From: Coprothermobacter sp.
GTDB lineage: Bacteria > Caldisericota > Caldisericia > Cryosericales > Cryosericaceae
Length of the DNA stretch: 64,000 nt
Assembly: GCA_013824685.1 (NCBI GenBank)
Contig: PNOG01000020.1
Span: 62,001-126,000, forward strand
Direction: 5' to 3'
Shown here: positions 54,997 to 63,888 of the stretch, piece after piece
Position numbering within the stretch: the stretch's first letter is position 1
Layout of the letters: every line of letters begins with the position of its first letter
Notes under the pieces: generated by a model
Database searches by the model: none
The model's input: only the letters and a program-made list of their open reading frames with translations
What the model was told of the DNA's origin: nothing
Program-made: the position numbers and the translations under genes

Positions 54997-57672
54997 CTAC
55001 CTGCTGAAGTACTCGACTATCGCGTCCACAATACCTTGAGCCACCTTCTGCTGGAACGAGTCCTCCCGCAGAAGTCGTTCCTCTTCTCTGTTGCTGATGA
55101 ACGCGCACTCCACCAGGGCAGAAGGCATGGTATCGATGTGGGACACGAGGTACAGCGACGTCTTCTGCGTCCCTCGATCCGTTCTTCCCAGGGCCGAAAC
55201 GAGATGCTTCTGGACAAGCGCAGAAAAAACTTTCGACTGGTCAAACCAGTAGTGTACTTCGGTGCCTCCAATTGATGTCTCCCCATCCGTGGCGTTCTGG
55301 TGAATTGCAAGAAACAGATCCGCCCCTGAACTGTTGGCTATCTGCACCCGCCTGGCGAGGTCAGGGTTGTCCTTTGAGGTATCATCCGACCGCGTCATGA
55401 CGACGCGGACGCCATCCGCCTCGAGCAACGTCTTCACCTTTAGCGCGATTGACAGGTTGACTGACGATTCCCTCGTCCCGGAAGGACCTACGGCCCCGAA
55501 GTCGAAGGAGCCCGTCGATGACATGTAGCCGTGACCGGGGTCAAGGACGACTTTCTTCCCTTCAATCGTTCCTTCGACAGCGCCGGAAAGACTGATGACA
55601 TAGATACCCGTTGCGGGGTTCTGCACCTCGGCTGTGGAAGCAGGAGCATGTATGCGCATCTCCACGATGGGAGGGATATCGTTCAGACGCTGCTTCGCCG
55701 ACACGGTGGCCCAAGCCGACAGCGCCTGCTGGCCAGCGATAGACGCGGCCGAAACCCCCTCCAGCTGGAAGACGCAGTAGTTACCGTCCACCGTCTTCGT
55801 CACGTTCAGGTCACAGGCAGACGTGATCGTGATGCTCCCCGACGCACTTGCGGAAGCACCTGTAAGGGCAATTGACGAGATGATCGGGTCAAGATAGACC
55901 CTCAGAGCGTCTCCGGCCGCCTGGAGTCCAAACACGTGTGCCACTGTCGCCACCGGAACGTAGAGCAGACCACTCAGGATCTTTGGCGCGACAAGCATCT
56001 CTTCGCTCCAGTGGTTGCTGTCCTGTGCAATCTTGAGAGTCCGCAGCCCGTCCTTCAGGACGTACTGTCGATTGCCGAGTGTCAGGCTCGTTTGCTGATT
56101 GGCCGCGTCCCAGGACAGCAGCATACCATAGGCATTGGCCACGTCTACGAGCGGTACGAAGGTGGCCCCCTCTGCGAAAAATGTCTCTTCGCTGCCGGAC
56201 AGAAGCTCGCCACACAGAAACACAGCCTTCGACGGCGCGGTCGATCCAGGCGCGCTCACCACCAGCTGCACCGTCGACGTGCTGGTTGATTGCTTCAAGC
56301 CAGTATCGGATCCGACAAGATAGATGACAATGCTGGATACGAAGCCGGCTGAGGTCGCCCCTACCTTCACCGCTGACACTTGTTTCGTCGGCACACCCAC
56401 AATGCCGGCCTGTGCAGACTGCACCAGCCTTGGCAGTGAGACTTCGATGCGTTCAGGATTGTGTCCCGGGACAATCGACAGCCCACTCTTGTCCCCGTCG
56501 ATGTGCATCGTGACGCCAGTCCAGCCGTTCGACGATACCAACTCGATACCGGTCAGACTGCAGACGGTACCGCCAGGACCAGTACCACCAACCACTGTCC
56601 CGTCAGTCATCGCTACCCAGTCCTCGGAGGAGGCATCAGACAGTTCAAGGGACACTTGCGCGCCATCTGTAGCGATGCCGACAATGACCTTGCCCGTGGC
56701 GGCAAGCGCCCCGTCGTTCCTTGCGACGAACGGCGACGCGACCAGATATGCTGACGGACCCACGGAAGTAAGGCTCTTCCCTATGGTTGCAGCAACAAGG
56801 CTGCTTGGCAACCTCTCCCACGAGCTAAGCAACGGCGCGAAGACCCAACCCGTCTTCTCGGCAGCAGTCACACGGCACCAGGTCTCCTTCTGTTCGTTCA
56901 TGGAGTAGCCGGTGATGAGAAGGCTCGTCCCAGAAGGCAGCACGCCAAGGCGGTCGTACATGACTGAAGGTCCACTGCGAAGGTTCGCCGCATCCACCGT
57001 CTTCGTCGGAAGTGGAAGCTTCGGCCTCCAGAGGGCCAGAAGGGATGATGCCGTGAACGTCGTTGGCGCGGAGGGAGGAGCCTGGACTATCTGGACTCTC
57101 ACGACCCACGACGCGACATAGCCGCTGGTCTGTCTGATCTTGAGGGATGAACAGTCCACCTTGTACCAGATTTTGCCGCCGGCATCTTTGGATTCTGAGA
57201 GAATGCGCAAGGAGGTACGTGACTTCATCGTCGTCAGGCGCACGAAGGCTGTCCCCGCGCCACTTCGCAGGGCCGTGCCATCTTCCACGACGACGGCGTA
57301 GCGAGTCGACGATGACACGGCAGATGCAGTCGGTTCCACCTTTGCGGGTACTGGCGTCAAGACGGCTGGACTGGCCGGCGACGTGATGGCTGGAGCATAG
57401 GTCACAAGCCAGCCCGCTACAAATCCGAACGACGTGCCCACTCGTATCTTGTACCATGTCCGTCCCGACCCGTCTTTGGAAGAGCCGACGGCCTCGTACT
57501 TCTCTCCCTTGTGTGCGACCCCAATCACACTGAACGTCGTACCCGCTCCCGACCGGATGTTGGCCTCGTCCGGGATTGTCACGGTCGCTGTCGTGTCACC
57601 CCGGACCGTCCCGACAATGGCACCAAGGAAAAGAGCGAGGACGAGGAACATGGCAATCATCCTTCTGTTCAA
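54997..57672 (-). CDS. secreted N-acetylmuramoyl-L-alanine amidase with SH3 repeats
   Basis: 891 residues. A signal peptide (about 1-25) precedes three bacterial SH3 domains at about 30-92, 122-195 and 213-283, each with a (N/A)LRSG-type start. Then come a beta-rich AMIN-like region and a copper-amine-oxidase-N-like segment at about 500-590 (ATFVPLVDVANAYG). The C-terminal amidase_3 domain spans about 706-891. The zinc and catalytic residues are visible in VLDPGHG, TRESSVNL, AIHQN and ALVECAFISN. TTG start overlaps the smpB stop; an ATG at 57660 after AGAAGG is an alternative. Likely acts in wall turnover or daughter-cell separation. Confidence 0.92.
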   Translation of the reverse strand: MNRRMIAMFLVLALFLGAIVGTVRGDTTATVTIPDEANIRSGAGTTFSVIGVAHKGEKYEAVGSSKDGSGRTWYKIRVGTSFGFVAGWLVTYAPAITSPASPAVLTPVPAKVEPTASAVSSSTRYAVVVEDGTALRSGAGTAFVRLTTMKSRTSLRILSESKDAGGKIWYKVDCSSLKIRQTSGYVASWVVRVQIVQAPPSAPTTFTASSLLALWRPKLPLPTKTVDAANLRSGPSVMYDRLGVLPSGTSLLITGYSMNEQKETWCRVTAAEKTGWVFAPLLSSWERLPSSLVAATIGKSLTSVGPSAYLVASPFVARNDGALAATGKVIVGIATDGAQVSLELSDASSEDWVAMTDGTVVGGTGPGGTVCSLTGIELVSSNGWTGVTMHIDGDKSGLSIVPGHNPERIEVSLPRLVQSAQAGIVGVPTKQVSAVKVGATSAGFVSSIVIYLVGSDTGLKQSTSTSTVQLVVSAPGSTAPSKAVFLCGELLSGSEETFFAEGATFVPLVDVANAYGMLLSWDAANQQTSLTLGNRQYVLKDGLRTLKIAQDSNHWSEEMLVAPKILSGLLYVPVATVAHVFGLQAAGDALRVYLDPIISSIALTGASASASGSITITSACDLNVTKTVDGNYCVFQLEGVSAASIAGQQALSAWATVSAKQRLNDIPPIVEMRIHAPASTAEVQNPATGIYVISLSGAVEGTIEGKKVVLDPGHGYMSSTGSFDFGAVGPSGTRESSVNLSIALKVKTLLEADGVRVVMTRSDDTSKDNPDLARRVQIANSSGADLFLAIHQNATDGETSIGGTEVHYWFDQSKVFSALVQKHLVSALGRTDRGTQKTSLYLVSHIDTMPSALVECAFISNREEERLLREDSFQQKVAQGIVDAIVEYFSR

Positions 57673-58121
57673 CGCACATACCCCCTTATCTCACGGTCCA
57701 CTCGTCGTCGCTCAGAGGTCTCACGAGACCCCTTGGTTGCCAGAAACTTGCCGACAGCCAGGTCGACCTTGATGAACCCTCCCTCCGAAAAGGAAAGTGA
57801 GGCCGGCACGACCGTCAGACCCTGCTGACTGATGAGAGATGCAATCCTGATAAGCTCGCGTCGGTGGAGAAGGAGCCTTCTGCGACGTTTCAACTCCTCG
57901 TCGGTTGTGTGCGCAAAAGCGTAGGGCCCCATGGACATCTGCACGACGTAGAGCTCACGACCGTAGAACCGGCAATACGAGTCTCCAAAAGCGAATGTTC
58001 GCGAACGCACGGCCTTCACTTCCCAACCGCGCAGTTCTATGCCAGCCTCAAGGCGCTCAAGCGTCTTGAAGTTGTGCTGGATCCGCTTATTGGCGACGAT
58101 CACTCCGGGTTTGATGTCCAT
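57669..58121 (-). CDS. smpB: SsrA-binding protein SmpB
   Basis: Partners tmRNA in rescue of stalled ribosomes; products go to ClpXP/Lon. It has 150 residues. The oligonucleotide-binding fold is recognisable from IVANKRIQHNFKTLERLEAGIELRGWEVKAVR, here cited in two parts: VANKRIQHNF and EAGIELRGWEVKAVR. LLLHRRELIRIASL and GLTVVPASLSF follow. It is divergent: the usual EVKSLR serine and the DKRE tail motif differ (TKGSRE). No tmRNA gene is in the window. Confidence 0.93.
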   Translation of the reverse strand: MDIKPGVIVANKRIQHNFKTLERLEAGIELRGWEVKAVRSRTFAFGDSYCRFYGRELYVVQMSMGPYAFAHTTDEELKRRRRLLLHRRELIRIASLISQQGLTVVPASLSFSEGGFIKVDLAVGKFLATKGSRETSERRRVDREIRGYVR

Positions 58122-58123
58122 GT

Positions 58124-58834
58124 CTACCGCGCAAGCACTCCAAGTACAGAGATGAAGTCCTGAGGAAGTGCCGCCATGACCCGCACCTCAACTCCCGAAC
58201 GCGGCGCAACAAACGAGAGCGCAAATGCATGAAGCATCTGCCGCTCTATGACCACATTGCGCTGCGCCCTGTATCCGTAAGTATAGTCTCCGAGAACCGG
58301 ATGTCCAATGTAGGAGCAGTGAACGCGTATCTGATGCGTCCTCCCCGTCTCGATGCGTATCCGAAGGAGAGACGCCTGGTTGCCGAAATGCTGGATGACC
58401 TCGAAGTCTGTCGTGGAAGGTCGACCCGAACTATCGGCCTGTCGAAGAAGCAGCCCTCGGGAATGAACTGCCCCAATGGGTACGTCGATGCGGCCACTCT
58501 TCTCCGCGAACGTCCCCCAAACCAAGGCAAGATACTGTTTCTGCGCATCATGGTTGCCCAGCTGTCGCTTGAAGCAGCTCCACCCGGCTTGAGAACGGGC
58601 GAGAACCATCACGCCGCTGGTGTCCTTGTCGAGCCGATGTACGACTCCTGGCAACTCGACACCCTCTCCCTCATACAGCGTGACTCCACTTGCCAAGGCC
58701 ACTTCGGTCAGCGTCCCGGCCACCTTCCCCGGCGCAGTGAAGACAGGCAATCCGGCCGGCTTGTTCACCGCAATGATATCGTCATCGACATACAGAACCG
58801 GCACCACAACCGACCCCAGCCTCAACTCATGCAT
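58124..58834 (-). CDS. RluA-family pseudouridine synthase
   Basis: Converts uridine to pseudouridine in rRNA or tRNA. It has 236 residues with ATG at 58834. The catalytic motif HRLDKDTSGVMVLAR holds the active-site aspartate; RIETGRTHQIRVHCSYIGHPVLGD is the family's third motif. No S4 domain is present, as in RluA/RluC-lite or YjbO-like proteins, so the target site cannot be assigned. It overlaps lspA by 8 bases, the common lspA-rluD arrangement. Confidence 0.93.
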   Translation of the reverse strand: MHELRLGSVVVPVLYVDDDIIAVNKPAGLPVFTAPGKVAGTLTEVALASGVTLYEGEGVELPGVVHRLDKDTSGVMVLARSQAGWSCFKRQLGNHDAQKQYLALVWGTFAEKSGRIDVPIGAVHSRGLLLRQADSSGRPSTTDFEVIQHFGNQASLLRIRIETGRTHQIRVHCSYIGHPVLGDYTYGYRAQRNVVIERQMLHAFALSFVAPRSGVEVRVMAALPQDFISVLGVLAR

Positions 58835-59288
58835 GAAAACCCCACTGGTTGGGAAAGAGAAGTGCAAGACCACACAGTATTGCTCCCGTGGTCACGAGGC
58901 AGTCGGCCACGTTAAACACGGACCAGCCACGTACCCACAGAAAGTCGGTTACCTGCCCGGTCATGACGCGATCGATGAAATTGCCTGCAAATCCGGCGAA
59001 AATGAGAAGGAGACCATGAGCCAGTCCTCGGTCTCCGCGATGCAATGCGGCGATGGCCGCAACGCAGACGCCAATGCCAAGCACTGCATTCAGGGGCACG
59101 ACCCACGCCTGCCCTCCAAAGAGTCCGAACGCGACCCCCTTGTTCATCGTCAGGACGAACCCCACCGGACCTGCCGTAAAGCTATGCTGGAAAAGAAACC
59201 GCCGTGCCAGCCATTTGGTGCCCTGATCTGCCAGGATCATCAGGGCAACAAGAACCGACCAGCGGAAAGGAGCACTCAGCCTGTTCAT
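58827..59288 (-). CDS. lspA: lipoprotein signal peptidase
   Basis: Aspartic peptidase in the inner membrane that cleaves prolipoprotein signal peptides. It has 153 residues and four hydrophobic helices. The catalytic aspartates lie in GNFIDRVM and VFNVADCLVT. It shows that this cell makes lipoproteins, such as peptide-binding proteins. Its start overlaps the DUF167 stop. Confidence 0.95.
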   Translation of the reverse strand: MNRLSAPFRWSVLVALMILADQGTKWLARRFLFQHSFTAGPVGFVLTMNKGVAFGLFGGQAWVVPLNAVLGIGVCVAAIAALHRGDRGLAHGLLLIFAGFAGNFIDRVMTGQVTDFLWVRGWSVFNVADCLVTTGAILCGLALLFPNQWGFHA

Positions 59289-59533
59289 CGTGTTCCTTCA
59301 ACCATCGCAGTGCCTTCCAGACCGATTTCCACGGTCTTGCTCCTCGAAGCGTGTCCATTGAGGATACGGACCGCAGAGCGAGCTACGCCAAAGTGATGAC
59401 TGAGAATCTGCAGGAGCTCCTCATTTGCCTTGCCCTCTGCAGGCCTGGCGTGCACATGGACGCGCCAGGGGTCCCCTGGTTCCACGTCCGATCTGCTGCT
59501 GCCTGGAACTACGCGAACGTTGATCCGTATCAT
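59285..59533 (-). CDS. DUF167 / YggU-family protein
   Basis: 82 residues of an alpha-beta fold conserved in bacteria but without a known activity. It has the VRVVPGSSRSDVE start, PAEGKANEELL and the late GHASRSKTVEI, the family's three landmarks. It is first in the lspA-rlu-smpB-amidase-murI-rdgB series. Confidence 0.9.
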   Translation of the reverse strand: MIRINVRVVPGSSRSDVEPGDPWRVHVHARPAEGKANEELLQILSHHFGVARSAVRILNGHASRSKTVEIGLEGTAMVEGTR

Positions 59534-59551
59534 TTCTCCTCTTCAACGCAA

Positions 59552-59591
59552 CTGGGCCGTCCATCCCAACAACCGGGGACAGGCGGCCCAG
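59552..59591 (-). terminator. terminator hairpin after the opp operon
   Basis: CTGGGCCG and CGGCCCAG form an 8-bp stem with further CCC/GGG pairing inside. It lies 22 bases past the oppF stop. The following TTGCGTTG is only partly U-rich. Confidence 0.55.
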
Positions 59592-59613
59592 CACGTCTGC
59601 GCGTCTGTCGCCC

Positions 59614-60588
59614 TTACTTCTGAGTCAGTAGGTGACAAGCCACTGTATGCCCCGGAACAGCCTCAATGACCAGAGGCTCCTGCTCTTTGCAGATGGGCAT
59701 CGCATAGGGACACCGCGTGCGGAAGTGGCAGCCGGACGGAGGGTTCACCGGTGACGGGACGTCACCTTGGAGAATGATGCGTTCGCGCTTCACTTCGGGG
59801 TCAGGCACCGGCACTGCCGAGAGAAGCGCCTGCGTATATGGGTGAAGCGGGTGGTCGAACAGTTCGTCGTTGTCGGCGGTCTCTACGATCTTGCCAAGAT
59901 ACATGACTGCCACACGGTCAGACATGTGGCGCACAACAGCAAGGTCGTGAGCAATGAAGAGGTACGTGAGGCTCAGCCTCTGCTGCAGCTCCTGGAGCAA
60001 GTTGATGATCTGCGACTGAATTGACACATCCAAGGCCGAGATCGGCTCATCCAGAACCAGCAGTTCTGGATTGATGATAAGCGCGCGGGCAACCCCAATA
60101 CGCTGACGCTGACCACCGGAGAACTCATGAGGATAGCGCTTCTCGTATTCGGGGCGCAAGCCCACAGTCTCCATCATAGTGGCGACAGCTTGTTTTCGCT
60201 CCTTGCGGGTGCCGATGCCATGCACATCCAGAGGTTCCTGAATGATGTCGCCCACAGGCATGCGTGGGTTGAGTGAACCATACGGGTCCTGGAACATGAT
60301 CTGCATGTTCCGACGAAGGGGCCGCATCTGGTTCGGAGTAAGGTGGGTGATGTCCTTCCCTTTGTAGATGATCTTCCCGCCGGTGGGCTGCAACAGCTTC
60401 AACATGGTGCGTCCGGCGGTCGTCTTGCCCGATCCGGATTCTCCGACCAAGCTCAGGGTCTCGCCCTGATCGATGAAGAAACTCACCTCGTCCACTGCCT
60501 TGACTGAAGCGACGGTCTTAGCGAAGACTCCTCCCTTGATGGGGAACCACTTCTTGAGTTGCTGGACTTCTACGAGTCTGGTTGCCAT
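59614..60588 (-). CDS. oppF: oligopeptide/dipeptide ABC transporter ATPase, OppF-like
   Basis: Peripheral inner-membrane ATPase of 324 residues. Walker [13 protein letters not shown], signature [18 protein letters not shown], Walker [13 protein letters not shown], and the oligo_HPY C-terminal domain with cysteines ([14 protein letters not shown]). The ATG at 60588 is about 8 bases after AGGAG; an ATG at 60594 is too close. A very long in-frame extension to 60939 only shadows oppD. Confidence 0.95.
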   Translation of the reverse strand: MATRLVEVQQLKKWFPIKGGVFAKTVASVKAVDEVSFFIDQGETLSLVGESGSGKTTAGRTMLKLLQPTGGKIIYKGKDITHLTPNQMRPLRRNMQIMFQDPYGSLNPRMPVGDIIQEPLDVHGIGTRKERKQAVATMMETVGLRPEYEKRYPHEFSGGQRQRIGVARALIINPELLVLDEPISALDVSIQSQIINLLQELQQRLSLTYLFIAHDLAVVRHMSDRVAVMYLGKIVETADNDELFDHPLHPYTQALLSAVPVPDPEVKRERIILQGDVPSPVNPPSGCHFRTRCPYAMPICKEQEPLVIEAVPGHTVACHLLTQK

Positions 60589-60607
60589 GGTCATTTCTCC
60601 TCTCTGC

Positions 60608-61594
60608 CTACGACTCGATGGGATGGAAGCAGCGCACGAGATGACCGGGAGTAAGCTCAAGAATCTCCGGCTCTTCCTCTCTGCACTTCTCCGTGGCGAA
60701 TGGGCAGCGCGGGTTGAAACGGCAACCCTTGGGCATATGGTATGGGGAGGGCACCATGCCCTCGATGGCGGGCAACGGTTCGTTGGTCTTCTTCTCCGTG
60801 AATTTCGGTATGGACTGCAGCAGGCCGTACGTGTACGGATGACGCGGAGACTTGAAGATCTCTCTAGCAGACGCGCTCTCGACAATCTTGCCGGCATAGG
60901 CAATGGAGATGGTCTCTGCCATTTCCGCGACGACTGCAAGGTTGTGGGTGATGATAAGAATGGCCATACCCAGCTTCTTCTGAAGTCCGCGCATCAGGTC
61001 CAGAATCTGTGCCTGGATCGTGACATCAAGTGCCGTCGTGGCTTCGTCAGAGATCAGCAGGTCAGGGTTCGAGGACAGTGCCATGGCGATCATGACCCTC
61101 TGACGCATGCCGCCGCTCATCTCATGAGGGTACTGGCTGAAGCGCCGTTCGGGCTCGGGAATGCCGACCAGATGAAGCATCTCGATGGTACGCTTCTTCG
61201 CCTCGGCGTCATCGATCTTCTGATGCAGGGTAATAGCTTCACTGATCTGATTACCAATCGTGTAGACGGGATTGAGCGACGTCATGGGTTCCTGGAAGAT
61301 CATGGAGATCTTGTCACCGCGTATCATGCGCATCTCTTCTTCATTCTTCTTGAGAAGATCTTCCCCATGGAAGAAGATCTCGCCTCCGATAATCTTGCCG
61401 GGAGGATTAGGAATGAGGCGCAAGATCGACAGAGCTGTAACGGATTTTCCGCAACCAGACTCGCCCACCAGGCCTACAACCTCTCCCCGGTGGATGGTCA
61501 GGTCAATACCATCCACGGCCGGAACAACACCATCCTCCGTGTAGAAGAACGTGCGTAGATTCTTGATGTCGACAAGTATTTCTCGGTTGTCCAC
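60608..61594 (-). CDS. oppD: oligopeptide/dipeptide ABC transporter ATPase, OppD-like
   Basis: 328 residues, GTG start. Walker [14 protein letters not shown], signature [18 protein letters not shown]-terminal [15 protein letters not shown]. The Walker B is [11 protein letters not shown], with Ala for the usual Pro, and the H-loop reads THNLAVV instead of THDLGVV. Pairs with OppF as the ATPase heterodimer. Confidence 0.94.
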   Translation of the reverse strand: MDNREILVDIKNLRTFFYTEDGVVPAVDGIDLTIHRGEVVGLVGESGCGKSVTALSILRLIPNPPGKIIGGEIFFHGEDLLKKNEEEMRMIRGDKISMIFQEPMTSLNPVYTIGNQISEAITLHQKIDDAEAKKRTIEMLHLVGIPEPERRFSQYPHEMSGGMRQRVMIAMALSSNPDLLISDEATTALDVTIQAQILDLMRGLQKKLGMAILIITHNLAVVAEMAETISIAYAGKIVESASAREIFKSPRHPYTYGLLQSIPKFTEKKTNEPLPAIEGMVPSPYHMPKGCRFNPRCPFATEKCREEEPEILELTPGHLVRCFHPIES

Positions 61595-61603
61595 GGAACC
61601 CCC

Positions 61604-62506
61604 CTACAGTTTCAGTTTCGGATCGATGGCATCGCGAAGTCCATCTCCGAAGAAGTTGAATCCAAGAACAGTCATGAAGATAGCCAGACCGGGGTAGATG
61701 ATCAGTCGGGGCGAATTCCAGATGAATTGCTGAGCGTTCTGCAGCATGTTTCCCCAACTCGCAAAGGGCGCCTGAACACCAAATCCCAGGAAGCTGATGG
61801 AGGCTTCATAGATGATGGCCCCGCCGATTCCGATTGTCGTGGATACGATGAGGACTGCCAGTGTATTGGGAAACAGGTGCCGCCACATGATCCTGTTGGC
61901 GCTGGCGCCAATCGCATGGGCCGCCTCAATGTACTCCTGCTCCTTGAGCGAGAGAACGAGACCGCGCACGAGCCGTGCATCTACCATCCAGCCAAAGACG
62001 ACGATGACCAGGATGATTTGCCCGATGCCCTTCCCCATGACACTCGCCAGTGCAATGAGCAGCGGGAACGTCGGGATCGACAGCATCGCGTCGGTGAACC
62101 TCATAAGGACGTCGTCCGCCCATCCACCATAGTAGCCCGCAACAAGCCCAACAAGGGCTCCGACGAGTGCCGCGGTGAGCGCAGAAACGAAGCCGATGAA
62201 CAGCGAGATGCGCCCTCCGAAAAACATGCGAGCCAGCACATCGCGGCCATAGTCATCAGTGCCCAGCGGATGGGCACGCGATGGCACGTTGAACATGCCT
62301 TCGAGACCCTCGATCTGCTCGTTGGGATCAGCACGCCACACCAGCGGCCCCACGAACACGAACAACAGCATCACGATCAGCATGAATGCGCCGACCATGG
62401 CCAGCTTGTGGCGTGTCAGGCGGTGGAGTACCATGCCAACGTACGTGTAGTCGTCAGACGACTTGCTCTGTCCTTTCTTCTTTGCTTCTATAGCCTTCTC
62501 AGTCAT
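61604..62506 (-). CDS. oppC: peptide ABC transporter permease, OppC-like
   Basis: 300 residues with six membrane helices. N-terminal cytosolic region, then HPLGTDDYGRDVLARMFFGGRIS, the OppC signature, and the EAA loop EAAHAIGASANRIMWRHLFPN that docks on the ATPases. GGGAGGG precedes the ATG. Confidence 0.95.
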   Translation of the reverse strand: MTEKAIEAKKKGQSKSSDDYTYVGMVLHRLTRHKLAMVGAFMLIVMLLFVFVGPLVWRADPNEQIEGLEGMFNVPSRAHPLGTDDYGRDVLARMFFGGRISLFIGFVSALTAALVGALVGLVAGYYGGWADDVLMRFTDAMLSIPTFPLLIALASVMGKGIGQIILVIVVFGWMVDARLVRGLVLSLKEQEYIEAAHAIGASANRIMWRHLFPNTLAVLIVSTTIGIGGAIIYEASISFLGFGVQAPFASWGNMLQNAQQFIWNSPRLIIYPGLAIFMTVLGFNFFGDGLRDAIDPKLKL

Positions 62507-62522
62507 AGTCGCACCCTCCCAG

Positions 62523-63509
62523 CTAGCTGTACTTGATGCGTGGATCTACCCACGCATACACGATATCTGCCACCAGGTTGAAGACGATGACAAGGATGCT
62601 GATGAGCATAAGGCCAATCATGGCCGTAGGATAGTCGCTCTTGATTTCTGCTGCAATGATGAGCCTTCCCATCCCTGGGATATTGAAGATGGTCTCGGTG
62701 ATGGCGGCTCCACCGACAATGCCCGGAAGTGACAGGGCAACCAGTGTCACAATGGGGATCATGGCGTTGCGCAGCGCATGCTTGTTGATCACTGAATGCT
62801 CAGGCGCACCCTTGGCACGGGCGGTCCTGATGTAGTCCTGACGGATGACCTCGAGCATGGAGGACCGCATATAGCGCGCCCAGCCACCCACCGAAGAGAA
62901 CGCCAGAACAAAGACGGGCATCAAGAGATACTGCGCCCGGTCCCCAAGCTTTGCCCAGAATGGAGCCTCTTCCAGTCCCGGCGTGATGATCCCGCCCGCA
63001 GGCAGCAGGGGCATCCCGTTCGGTCGTTTCAGGACGACGCTGAACAGCATCATCATCAGCAGTCCAAACCAGAACGTCGGCATGGACATGCCCAGGAAGC
63101 TGATGACTGTGACGATGTAGTCCGTCATGGAGTACTGCTTGACAGCAGACATGATGCCGATTGGAAGAGCAATGGCAAGAGACACCAGGAATGTGATCCC
63201 CATGACCCGCACGGTCACGGGTAACGCTCTGGCGATGATGTCACGTGCCAGGGAGCCAGGGTACAGGAGAGAGGGGCCCCAGTCCCCGCGGACGACGCCG
63301 CTGAACCACTTGAAGAACCTCAGGTACCACGGAAGGTCGAACCCCCAGGCTTTGATGAGACGCTGGATGTCGGACTTCTTGATTCGCGGGTTCTCGATCA
63401 GAGCCGCGAATGGGTTTGGCACGAGGGAAAAGATGCCAAACGACACGATCATCACGATCAGGATGAGCGGGATCATGCCAAGAACACGCCGGATTATGTA
63501 ATCTCTCAT
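62523..63509 (-). CDS. oppB: peptide ABC transporter permease, OppB-like
   Basis: 328 residues with six membrane helices. It begins MRDYIIRRVLGMIPLILIVM and has the EAA loop YIRTARAKGAPEHSVINKHA. The ATG follows AAAGGAG. First transporter gene of the operon; the periplasmic binding protein gene expected next to it is not visible. Confidence 0.95.
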   Translation of the reverse strand: MRDYIIRRVLGMIPLILIVMIVSFGIFSLVPNPFAALIENPRIKKSDIQRLIKAWGFDLPWYLRFFKWFSGVVRGDWGPSLLYPGSLARDIIARALPVTVRVMGITFLVSLAIALPIGIMSAVKQYSMTDYIVTVISFLGMSMPTFWFGLLMMMLFSVVLKRPNGMPLLPAGGIITPGLEEAPFWAKLGDRAQYLLMPVFVLAFSSVGGWARYMRSSMLEVIRQDYIRTARAKGAPEHSVINKHALRNAMIPIVTLVALSLPGIVGGAAITETIFNIPGMGRLIIAAEIKSDYPTAMIGLMLISILVIVFNLVADIVYAWVDPRIKYS

Positions 63510-63534
63510 GTTGGCGAAGACTCCTTTCGGCAGT

Positions 63535-63564
63535 CTCCCACGCTTCTCTGTGAAGGTGTGGGAG
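63535..63564 (-). other. hairpin in the oppB leader
   Basis: CTCCCAC/GTGGGAG with an inner CTTC/GAAG form a stem-loop 26 bases before the oppB ATG. There is no U-run. In ABC operons such a hairpin often separates the binding-protein gene from the permease genes and lowers or stabilises expression. Confidence 0.5.
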
Positions 63565-63588
63565 CCGATGAATCGAATCTACAGGTCC

Positions 63589-63660
63589 TCAGACTCCGTA
63601 GTCGCGGTGTCGAGCAGCTATGTGGGCAACTGCAAGAAACAAGGGCATAACTCTCTTCAT
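63589..63660 (-). CDS. 23-residue leader or remnant ORF upstream of oppB
   Basis: The ATG at 63660 has AAGGAG 6 bases upstream, a better site than many real genes here. The product starts like a signal peptide (MKRVMPLFLAVAHIA) but ends after 23 residues (RHRDYGV). It could be a regulatory leader peptide, or the two ends of a lost binding-protein gene joined by deletion. No homology claim is possible. Confidence 0.3.
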   Translation of the reverse strand: MKRVMPLFLAVAHIAARHRDYGV

Positions 63661-63859
63661 CGCATACTCCTTCCTGGAATAAATGCAGAACATGCAAAAC
63701 TCCATTCGCGTACTTTTCGGTAAGACGCACCTCCTCCGATATGACCGTCTATCTGCAGGCTGCAGCTCTGTATCCAGAGCCAGCATCAGACAAACCCAGG
63801 CAGGACAGCCGCCCAACTTCGCTGTCCGCCGAGCCGACCAGGTACTTACCCATCGCGAC
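63661..63859 (-). other. untranslated leader between the opp promoter and the short ORF
   Basis: No gene supported. It contains a hairpin GCTCTG-TATC-CAGAGC at about 63765-63780, extended by CAGC/GCTG, and a GGAGGAGG run near 63735. The leader from promoter to oppB is about 340 bases, long enough for regulation. Confidence 0.4.
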
Positions 63860-63888
63860 GTTATACCACGGTCGGCTGAGAGTGTCAA
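63860..63888 (-). promoter_or_regulatory. promoter upstream of the opp operon
   Basis: Minus strand TTGACA (63883-63888), 17-base spacer, TATAAC (63860-63865). Start near 63853. Bases 63889-64000 beyond it show no supported gene. Confidence 0.7.
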
